This document shows positions 1 through 6,905 of a stretch of 22,687 bases of DNA, piece by piece. The position numbers were made by a program, and so were the translations under genes. Position 1 is the first letter of the stretch. Every line of letters starts with the position of its first letter. Under the pieces are notes generated by a model. That model was not told the origin of the DNA and searched no databases. It worked only from the letters and a program-made list of their open reading frames with translations. Origin of the DNA: a virus; IMG/VR virus record IMGVR_UViG_3300038416_000187, positions 1 through 22,687 of that record, one strand, 5' to 3'.

Positions 1-2
1 GA

Positions 3-3000
3 GTTACGGCCAACTTTTTGGGGTCCGCGACCGTAATAAGTCGCATGTTAGGCATGGTCGATCAGGATGACAGTAGCAACCTCCCTAGTGGTCTGTCTGC
101 CCAGGTCCGCAACTGCTGCTTTGACTCTATGACTTCTGTTCGCACCCGCGACGGGATCAATACCACGATGCAGGGCGAGCATGAAAGCCCGATCACGGGC
201 CTGATCGGGACGCTCTACACGCCGGAAACCGCTGCGCAGAACTTCCTCCAGGTGCCCACCATCTTCGACATGACCGGCGCTCTTCAGTACGAGAGCCCAG
301 TCGGCTCGGGCGAGATGGTTCCCTTCCCGCTAAATTCCACGTTCACGCCTCCAGCGAACGCCCACATGATCTCCGTGCAGACGGGGAACAAAATCTTTGC
401 GGCGTTCTCCGATCTCAACGTGCCGCTGTCAAGCATGGCGGTGATCGATCCCCTAACAAAAGCCGTGTGGCCCTATGGCCTAAAGCCTTTCGGATGGGTT
501 TGGACGGCCAACACCCCGGTTCTCGCGGGAGAGGTGTGCACGCCCACAGCGCCGAGCGGAAACGGCCATACCTACCTCTGCACGCAGGCTGGAGTCACGG
601 GGAACAACGAGCCGCTGCCTTGGCCGACCGCCGAAGAGGCGATCGTCAATGACGGGTCCGCAAAGTGGAAAGAGTACACGGCGGTCATGGCGAACCGGCT
701 TTCCCCGCCTCCCGTGCCAGTGCTTGCGCTGGCCGGCGGTGGGACCATCGCAGCGACCCAGGACGTGTACGTCGTCATCACGCTGGTCAACACGATGGGC
801 GAAAGCCTTCCCTCGACGCCGACGTTCATCGAAACTCTGGCGGCTTCCACAACGGTCAACGTGCCATTGCCAACGCTGACTCTCGGCTCTTTGCCTGGCT
901 GGATGCAGGAACTCGGGGCCAGTTACATCCCGACCGGCTGCAACATCTATGCGGCCATTGTGGCTCACGGGTCATCGGCACCGCCACTGTCGACCTACCA
1001 AAAGGTCAACGTCGGCGTTCAGGCTCTTGGCTCGACTTACGGGATCACCGCCGCGGGAGCAGGCGTCGCCCCGCCATCGCTCTGCACTGCCCGCGTGGTT
1101 CCCGGCCAACTCCCCACGCCAGATGCGCAGGTTCAGATTCAGAGGATTCCGGTCGGCTCGACGGTTGCTCCGCCGAATGCTCCAGGGCTGGCACTTGCGG
1201 CCGGAATAGTCGCCATCCACCGCACCTTTTACGTGGCCCTAACGCTCGTCAATGCGGCTGGAGAAACAACTCCGGGGGCCATGGCCAACATCACCACGAC
1301 TGGCAACAATCAAGGTGCGCAGGTATTTCTCGCAAGCAACTACGGCCCGACCGTCACAGGAGTAAATATCTACGCGACAGATGTGGCCGAAGGCAGCGCT
1401 CCGCCTCTGGTTAGCTCTCTAAACTTTCAAGGAACCTTCGCTCTCGGATCGTCTCCGATCATTACCGGAGCTGGCGGAGGGGCAAATCCGCCATCTGCCA
1501 ATACGGCCACTCTTCCAGGAGGACTCTTCCCTGCCGGCCGTGACATCTACGTCGCACAGACTTACAAAAACAGCGCGGGCGAGACTACTCTCGGGCCGCT
1601 CAATTCAATCATCAATTCCAACGGCGACGATGCCGTGCTCGTCACAATCGCCGTGCCCCAGGACGAGAACAACAACGACCTCTACACCATCGCCTCAGTG
1701 GGCATCTACGAAGCGGACGTGCCCACTGGAGATCCTGCGCCTCCATCGACAGCCTTCTCCCTCGTCGGCTACTACCAGAACACGAATCAGCCGTTCATTC
1801 TTGAAACGGCCGCGGGCGCCAACCCTCCCATCGTGAATGGGACTGGACCGGGCGGGGCTATCGTGGCCGACACGGCGACTGGCGGGATCAACGGAACGCA
1901 GGGCTATCGTTACGCGGCCATCATGTACATGAACCAGAACTACACGGTCTCAGGGTTCACGGCCGCTTCGGTGATCCAGTACGACGTGGATGAGGATGGT
2001 TGGGAACTCGGAATCTTCAAGGTCGCAACTGGACCTGCGTATGTGCTCGGACGTGCAGTTGCGTTCAGCGTGGCTGATGGATCGAATGCTGGCCCGTTCT
2101 GGTGGATCGGCAATGTCAACCTACAGATCCCATCACAGAATTTCGTTTACCCCCAGACCTTTCTTTCGGACACGGTAAACCAGAGCTCGACGTTCTTTCT
2201 CGACAACGTAACGACCAACGGGACTTTCAACTTTACCGACGAGTATCTGACCAGTTCGAACAACGTCACCGACAGGCTTGATGTGATCTGGCCGAATCAG
2301 GCGGTCCACTGCACCTACTGCCCGAGTGTCGATCGCATCTTCCAGGCTGGAGTTCCAGGCTACTACTCCGGCTGGTGGGTATCGCTCGCCGGCGATCCCG
2401 AGTCCTACTATTCGGACCTGAGTTACATCTCGGTTGGATCAGACGATGGCGAGCGCGCGTGGGGAACGATTGAGTATCGCGGCACGGTCTACGGACTCCG
2501 CGATAGGTCTGGGTACACCTTCACGGCGAATCCCAATAACCCGCAGACCTGGACAGCAACAAAACGGTGGAGCGAGCGCGGCCCGTGCGGTCCAAGAGCG
2601 TTCGATGCCTGCGGCGACTTCCTGATCTTCGTTCACAGGAGCGGAATCTATCGGTACACCGAGACGACGCCGGAGTTGGTGACCAAGGAGATTCCCTACT
2701 TCTGGAAGACGATCAACTGGCTCGCGGCCAACGTCATTTGCTGCAAGATCGACCAGGAGAAGCACGAAGTCCACATCCTCGTGCCGGTCGGAAACTCGAC
2801 GGTGCCCAATCAGGAGGTTGTGCTCAACTATCTCGAGGGCTGGAATCAGCCGGTGCACTTCTCGACCTACTCTCAAAAAGAGATCGCCGTTGCCGAGGTG
2901 CGGAAGTTCTCGATCAACGATGTGCAGGCTTTTGTTTGCGATCGCATCGAGCGCACGCTGCCAAACCCAACTCCGTTCCCGCAGGGGCAGGCCGGCGTTC

Positions 3001-3476
3001 CGTTCCTCGATTCGAGCTACTTCACTTCTCAGTTTGTCTACGGATCGAGCGCGGCTGATGGGACGGTGCAGGCGGTGACGCCTGGAACGTTCTCCGACAA
3101 TGGGGCGGGAATTGACTGCGTGTACGAAACCGTCTCGCCTGAAACCACGATGGCGCTCTCGAAGATCGAGGGGTTCACTTTGAACGCCCGAGGCAACGGA
3201 ACGCTTTATCCCTACTTCCTGGCCGGTCGCACGATGGTGACGGGCAATGTCCCGCTTGGCCCAGTGAATCCGATGGTCATTCCGTGCAGGCCAATTCAAC
3301 TCGACATCATGGAGAGCGAGGGGTTGAGCCGCATGGTGCCAAGCCGAATCTCGGAAAGATGGCGGATGAGGTTCAGCAATGGTAAGGTTCCGGGCGCGTG
3401 GTTTGCGCTCAAATGGCTGGCTATCTACTCGATCCCAATGTTCCAGGCCCGCGAGGAGAGTGAGTTAGGTGGCTGA
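3..3476 (+). CDS. Large virion protein with FnIII-like repeats, tail nozzle/hub-like (5' end open)
   Basis: About 1150 residues. The frame is open to the left edge, so the true start may lie outside; TTG at 18 and ATG at 45 are internal candidates, neither with a clear ribosome binding site. Numbering from position 18, the N-terminus (LPSGLSAQVRN near residues 22-32, then RTRDG) has the 'D..S.LP.G....N..F....R.R.G' style common in phage tail-tube or hub proteins such as T7 gp12 and P22 gp10. Three FnIII-like repeats follow, each with a Y-V-x(3)-L/Y-x-N-x-x-GE core (near residues 250, 403 and 510) and ending in a GAG..PP turn. The C-terminal half is rich in W, Y and G (WWVSLAGDPESYYSDL, GIYRYTET) and looks like a beta-propeller. 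The gene overlaps the next by 8 nt. Its place just before a GNAT protein and internal-core-like genes suggests the T7 gp12 (nozzle) role. That role is inferred; the repeats are seen directly. Confidence 0.75.
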   Translation, partial: VTANFLGSATVISRMLGMVDQDDSSNLPSGLSAQVRNCCFDSMTSVRTRDGINTTMQGEHESPITGLIGTLYTPETAAQNFLQVPTIFDMTGALQYESPVGSGEMVPFPLNSTFTPPANAHMISVQTGNKIFAAFSDLNVPLSSMAVIDPLTKAVWPYGLKPFGWVWTANTPVLAGEVCTPTAPSGNGHTYLCTQAGVTGNNEPLPWPTAEEAIVNDGSAKWKEYTAVMANRLSPPPVPVLALAGGGTIAATQDVYVVITLVNTMGESLPSTPTFIETLAASTTVNVPLPTLTLGSLPGWMQELGASYIPTGCNIYAAIVAHGSSAPPLSTYQKVNVGVQALGSTYGITAAGAGVAPPSLCTARVVPGQLPTPDAQVQIQRIPVGSTVAPPNAPGLALAAGIVAIHRTFYVALTLVNAAGETTPGAMANITTTGNNQGAQVFLASNYGPTVTGVNIYATDVAEGSAPPLVSSLNFQGTFALGSSPIITGAGGGANPPSANTATLPGGLFPAGRDIYVAQTYKNSAGETTLGPLNSIINSNGDDAVLVTIAVPQDENNNDLYTIASVGIYEADVPTGDPAPPSTAFSLVGYYQNTNQPFILETAAGANPPIVNGTGPGGAIVADTATGGINGTQGYRYAAIMYMNQNYTVSGFTAASVIQYDVDEDGWELGIFKVATGPAYVLGRAVAFSVADGSNAGPFWWIGNVNLQIPSQNFVYPQTFLSDTVNQSSTFFLDNVTTNGTFNFTDEYLTSSNNVTDRLDVIWPNQAVHCTYCPSVDRIFQAGVPGYYSGWWVSLAGDPESYYSDLSYISVGSDDGERAWGTIEYRGTVYGLRDRSGYTFTANPNNPQTWTATKRWSERGPCGPRAFDACGDFLIFVHRSGIYRYTETTPELVTKEIPYFWKTINWLAANVICCKIDQEKHEVHILVPVGNSTVPNQEVVLNYLEGWNQPVHFSTYSQKEIAVAEVRKFSINDVQAFVCDRIERTLPNPTPFPQGQAGVPFLDSSYFTSQFVYGSSAADGTVQAVTPGTFSDNGAGIDCVYETVSPETTMALSKIEGFTLNARGNGTLYPYFLAGRTMVTGNVPLGPVNPMVIPCRPIQLDIMESEGLSRMVPSRISERWRMRFSNGKVPGAWFALKWLAIYSIPMFQAREESELGG

Positions 3477-4278
3477 TAACAAGAGCCTGATCGAGTCGGC
3501 GTGCAAGGGGAACGTGAACGACCTGCGCACGCTGCTTCTCCAGTTCAACGATCAATTCGAGATCCACAACCAGGCCACGGGTACGAACTGGGTCAGCCCG
3601 ACATCGGGAGTGCAAAAGCCGTCAACAACTCCGCCTCCCGCCGCGACAGCAGCCGCCTCGGGCGCGAATGGGACCATCGCCATCCAGATCACGAACCCGG
3701 CGCAAGCCGCCAAAGCGACGATCTATCACAGGATCAGATATTCCCCCGTGAAGAACTTCTCTCAAGGCGTGACGGAGTTGCCGCCGTCTCCGGCGAGTAC
3801 CGTCAGCATTCCCGCTCCCGGGGAGACGCACTTTATTGAACTCAGTTCCAGCTACGACGGATCGACATGGAACGCTCCCCGGCTCATTCAGCAGACAGCG
3901 GTCGCCGCGGGGCTGCAGTCGAGCGCAGCGTGTGAGCCGGCCACGGTTCTGAACAACTGGAATTACGCGAACGTCGTCGGTGAGGGATCAGCAGGCGTAG
4001 CGCCGGTCATCCGGGTTTACGGTCCCAACGGGCCGTACAGCGGATACACGGCTGGACGGGGAACGGCGCAGGTTAGCCGGCCATCGGCCACGATTCTCAA
4101 TTACAGCTACAAGCAGAATCAGATTGTGGCGTTCGACGGCAAGCGGTTTCAACTGGCGTCTACTCTGCCGGGAGCGATGAAGGATTCATGGGAGCCGGTG
4201 GGACAAGCGGGAACACAGGAATCGCCAGGCGGCGGTGGGAACATGGGTGGAAACGGCGGGAGGCTGACCGCGATATGA
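3469..4278 (+). CDS. Beta-rich virion-associated protein, function unknown
   Basis: 269 residues. The GTG start overlaps the previous stop by 8 nt and is preceded by an AGGAG-containing stretch (3454-3458). A short helical N-terminus (about residues 1-40) is followed by a Pro/Ala-rich linker. Next comes an FnIII-like beta domain of about 90 residues containing IQITNPAQA, IYHRIRYSP and FIELSSSYDGSTW. The C-terminal part (residues ~160-240) includes YGPNGPYSGYT and ends in a Gly-rich tail. There is no enzymatic motif. Its position between the nozzle-like gene and a GNAT-like gene, with a coupled start, points to a structural or head-tail accessory role. T7 has no gene at this position. The family is not recognised. 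Confidence 0.7.
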   Translation: MADNKSLIESACKGNVNDLRTLLLQFNDQFEIHNQATGTNWVSPTSGVQKPSTTPPPAATAAASGANGTIAIQITNPAQAAKATIYHRIRYSPVKNFSQGVTELPPSPASTVSIPAPGETHFIELSSSYDGSTWNAPRLIQQTAVAAGLQSSAACEPATVLNNWNYANVVGEGSAGVAPVIRVYGPNGPYSGYTAGRGTAQVSRPSATILNYSYKQNQIVAFDGKRFQLASTLPGAMKDSWEPVGQAGTQESPGGGGNMGGNGGRLTAI

Positions 4279-4547
4279 GTTGGGATCTGAAGCACCACGA
4301 GTTCGACCACACGGTGCAGCGGCACTACGCCGTGCTGCACGATCCGGCGACGGGCGCGGAGCACCATCTGATTATTCTCACCGGCCACGATGCGTGCCCA
4401 ACCTGCGGACACGTGCAGCCAAAAACCAACACGGGCGAGATCGACTTCCAGGCGATTCTGAAAGAGGAACTGGCTGCGCTCGAAGCGAGCCATGCGCAGA
4501 GCGTGGCCTACGCGAAGAAGTTCAACGTTCCAAGGAAGGCGAAATGA
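4275..4547 (+). CDS. Small protein with a single CxxC knuckle
   Basis: 90 residues. The ATG start overlaps the previous stop as ATGA; a GGGAGG lies about 11 nt upstream. The N-terminal half is His-rich (KHHEFDHTVQRHY), followed by a CPTCGH knuckle near residue 41. The C-terminus, from about residue 55, is a helical Glu/Ala-rich stretch ending in a basic tail. With only one CxxC pair, any metal site would need the nearby histidines or a dimer. It is coupled by ATGA overlaps on both sides, so it belongs to the virion operon. Function is not recognised. Confidence 0.7.
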   Translation: MSWDLKHHEFDHTVQRHYAVLHDPATGAEHHLIILTGHDACPTCGHVQPKTNTGEIDFQAILKEELAALEASHAQSVAYAKKFNVPRKAK

Positions 4548-4993
4548 GCAAGACCATCCTCCGGCTGGCCGAACCGCGCGACATGCCAGCGTTGCTGCAC
4601 AAGCTGGCCGAGCAGAACCTCCGCGACAAGACGCGCTACCCGATGCCCGAGATATTCGACGAGGACGGTCGGCAGGCCGACAACGTGCCACTGGCCTATG
4701 TGATTGAGCATTGCGGAGAGGTTCTTGGGGGCACGACATTCGAGTCGAAGGGGCTCGAAATGATGTTGATCGGGATCGATCCTCGCGTAACAGCGACGAT
4801 CGCGCGTGAGTCGCCCGGCATTCTCTTCACATTGAAGGCCATGGGCTTCAACTGGATTCGCTGTTTGGTCACACGCTCGATTCTCAAAGCTGGCCGCCGA
4901 AAGGCCAAGGCCAACCCCGTAAGTGCCGCGATGAAAGCAGCAGGGTTCAGGCGCGACGATACACGATTCGCCAGTTTCTTCAGGGAGGTGTAA
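4544..4993 (+). CDS. GNAT-fold (N-acetyltransferase-like) protein, T7 gp13-like position
   Basis: 149 residues. ATG overlaps the previous stop (ATGA) and follows AAGGAAGG. The N-terminus ILRLAEPRDMPALLHKLAEQ is the usual beta1-alpha1 of GNAT proteins. AYVIEHCGEVLGGTTF fits the central beta-hairpin, FNWIRCLVTRS the later core strand, and AAGFRRDDTRF the 'GF.....Y' C-terminal strand. The acetyl-CoA-binding R/QxxGxG/A loop is not obvious, so catalytic activity is doubtful. T7 gp13, an internal virion protein, also has a GNAT-like fold and sits between gene 12 and the core-protein genes, which matches this position. A structural or ejection-related role is therefore as likely as acetyl transfer. 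Confidence 0.7.
   Translation: MSKTILRLAEPRDMPALLHKLAEQNLRDKTRYPMPEIFDEDGRQADNVPLAYVIEHCGEVLGGTTFESKGLEMMLIGIDPRVTATIARESPGILFTLKAMGFNWIRCLVTRSILKAGRRKAKANPVSAAMKAAGFRRDDTRFASFFREV
4984..4988 (+). promoter_or_regulatory. Shine-Dalgarno GGAGG fixing a TTG start
   Basis: GGAGG lies 6 nt before the TTG at 4995, inside the end of the GNAT-like gene. It supports TTG as the start of the following gene, which has no suitable nearby ATG. Confidence 0.6.
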
Positions 4994-4994
4994 G

Positions 4995-5567
4995 TTGTCG
5001 AGAGCCCAGGAATCTCAAGTCGAAGGCACGGCCACAAATCAGAACGCGGGCTATTACAACGATGCCCAAAACTCCTATGCCGCTGCCCAGGGTGACGTCG
5101 AGGACTACAAGGACCAGCTCGCTAAGTACAAGGCGAGCAACCCCTACGTCCAGGGCGGCCAGTTCCAGACCACAACAAATCAGATGCTGGCAGACACGGC
5201 GGACGCCGGCGCGCGCGCGGCCGGAGAGCGGCTGCAGAGTCAAGCCCTACGCACCGGGCAGAACAGCGCGGGCAGTGTAGCAGCGACCGAGCAGATGGAG
5301 CAGCAGGGCACGCGGACGCTATCGGCCGATGAGGCCAGAGCCAACCAGGAGCGGATCGTGGCTGGCGCGGGATACGGCCGGAACGTGCTTCAGGCCACAC
5401 AGGCACCAGCAGAGATGGAATCCCGGCTCGCCGGGCAGCAGGCCGAAGCCGCTGGAGGCGTGCTGAACACTGCACAGAAGGCCGGCGAAACGCCGTCTTG
5501 GTGGGATCAGTTTGGAGATGAAGCCGCGAAGGGGTTCGGACAAATGGTATTCGGACCGAAGGGATAG
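4995..5567 (+). CDS. Small Ala/Gln-rich internal-core-like virion protein
   Basis: 190 residues with a TTG start supported by GGAGG 6 nt upstream. The protein is dominated by A, Q, G and E and is predicted to be almost wholly helical. Near the C-terminus it has a TPSWWDQFGDEAAKGFG segment that could be amphipathic and membrane-active. T7 gp14, an internal core protein ejected into the outer membrane, has a comparable size, composition and place in the gene order. There is no recognisable enzymatic motif. The gp14-like role is inferred from synteny and composition only. Confidence 0.7.
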   Translation: MSRAQESQVEGTATNQNAGYYNDAQNSYAAAQGDVEDYKDQLAKYKASNPYVQGGQFQTTTNQMLADTADAGARAAGERLQSQALRTGQNSAGSVAATEQMEQQGTRTLSADEARANQERIVAGAGYGRNVLQATQAPAEMESRLAGQQAEAAGGVLNTAQKAGETPSWWDQFGDEAAKGFGQMVFGPKG

Positions 5568-5582
5568 GGGAGAGTGGCGACG

Positions 5583-6905
5583 ATGGCAGGCGATCCAAGT
5601 CAATTTTTATCGGAAGACGAACAGTATGGCGCCATGCTGGGCCGGCTTCTCAACCCTCCCCCGGAGGCTGAGCAGCAGGTCGCACAGAATACGGCGCCAG
5701 CGGCTCCGGTCCAGAGACCTGCGCTCGCTCCCGCACAACCTGTGCCATCACCATCGCCAGCGGTGCCGCCAAAGCCAGCGACGCCGAACGCTGTCTCTCC
5801 GAACACGCCATCGTTCTACCAGCGCGGGCAACAGGGCGCACTGAACATGGCCGACCAGGACGCCCGAACGGTTACGGCGTTGGAGAACCAGCCGAACGCC
5901 GCGACTGAGAATAAGCTGCTCGAAGCGCAACGCGTCGCCCTGGCACAGCCTCTGAATCCTCAAGACCAAGGCTATCGCCCCGGAATCGGAACCAGAATCG
6001 CACGCGGACTGGCCGCGGCCCGCAAGGGTGGTATCGCCGGGGCCATTGACCCAACCGCAGTAGGAGCAACCGCTTACGGCGCACCCAACCGCCAATTCGA
6101 CATCGACACCGCGCGCCGGCAAGCGCAGGCGACCGTCCTTCAGTCCGAAGAGGACCGCAACATCGCCAACGAGAAGGCAGAAAGCGAGCGGATCAAGGAT
6201 GTCGGGACGGCGGCCGGCAGGGTTGGAACTGCCTACGGCGGTGTGGCCAGGGACGCCACGGCGCAGCAGAGCGCTGAGCAAAAGAGCCAATACGAAGGCC
6301 AGATCGCCGACCTTCGCCAGCAGCTCGCTAACCAAGGCGGCGTGCCCAAGACCTACGAGCAGGCCGTAATCGCCTCGCAGATCGATCCAGACCCGCAGAA
6401 GCGGCAGGGATACGCCGCCGCAGCGAAGCAAATCGCCTCCCAGGAAGTCAAGAGGTTCCAGTACGCCAACCGGGCGGTTGGAGGCGGCGAAGACGATCCC
6501 CGGCGCCAGCCGCTCATCGACGCTGCAACCGCACAGGTTGACAAGCTCAACACTTACGAGTGGGATCCTGAAGCCCAGAACGGCGCGGGCGGATTTTACG
6601 ACCCGCACAGCGACGGGACAAAAACATACTCCCCGGCCGAGTTCACGGCGATGAAGAACGCGATCGCTACAAAGCTGGACGCGCAGCTTACCCAAAAGAA
6701 GATGCGCCCGCTCGGCGTCCGGTTTACCGTCGCGGCGACGACTCCCGGCGGCGCACCCGCCGCGGCACAGCCAGGCGCGCCAGCCGCTCCCGCGCAGACT
6801 GCGCCATCCGCCACGACGGTTACACAGGGCCAGGTCTACAAGGGATACAAGTACCTCGGCGGCGATAGGGCGAACCCGAAAAGCTGGCAGCAGGTCCAGC
6901 AGTAA
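5583..6905 (+). CDS. Ala/Gln-rich virion protein, T7 gp15-like position
   Basis: 440 residues from the ATG at 5583; GGGGAG at 5567-5572 lies 10 nt upstream. A GTG at 5574 in the same frame is an alternative, but sits too close to that site. Residues ~30-75 form a Pro/Ala-rich linker. A long helical, Gln/Ala/Glu-rich central region follows (about 85-350), with a Gly-rich patch GIGTRIARGLAAARKGGIAGA near residue 135 that resembles a membrane-active segment. A second Pro/Ala linker precedes a short C-terminal module (YKGYKYLGGDRANPKSW). C-termini of the form 'Y.GY.Y.GGD..NP.sW' are familiar from phage virion proteins. The stop overlaps the ATG of the giant gene by one base (TAATG). It is probably an ejected core protein. 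Confidence 0.7.
   Translation: MAGDPSQFLSEDEQYGAMLGRLLNPPPEAEQQVAQNTAPAAPVQRPALAPAQPVPSPSPAVPPKPATPNAVSPNTPSFYQRGQQGALNMADQDARTVTALENQPNAATENKLLEAQRVALAQPLNPQDQGYRPGIGTRIARGLAAARKGGIAGAIDPTAVGATAYGAPNRQFDIDTARRQAQATVLQSEEDRNIANEKAESERIKDVGTAAGRVGTAYGGVARDATAQQSAEQKSQYEGQIADLRQQLANQGGVPKTYEQAVIASQIDPDPQKRQGYAAAAKQIASQEVKRFQYANRAVGGGEDDPRRQPLIDAATAQVDKLNTYEWDPEAQNGAGGFYDPHSDGTKTYSPAEFTAMKNAIATKLDAQLTQKKMRPLGVRFTVAATTPGGAPAAAQPGAPAAPAQTAPSATTVTQGQVYKGYKYLGGDRANPKSWQQVQQ

Noticed and set aside
665-1414. 249-residue + strand frame overlapping the nozzle-like gene
   Set aside because: Rich in Arg, His, Gly and Ser with no family resemblance; the main frame carries clear repeats through the same region.
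2439-3299. 286-residue - strand frame
   Set aside because: Shadow of the propeller-like part of the first gene; no ribosome site or motif.
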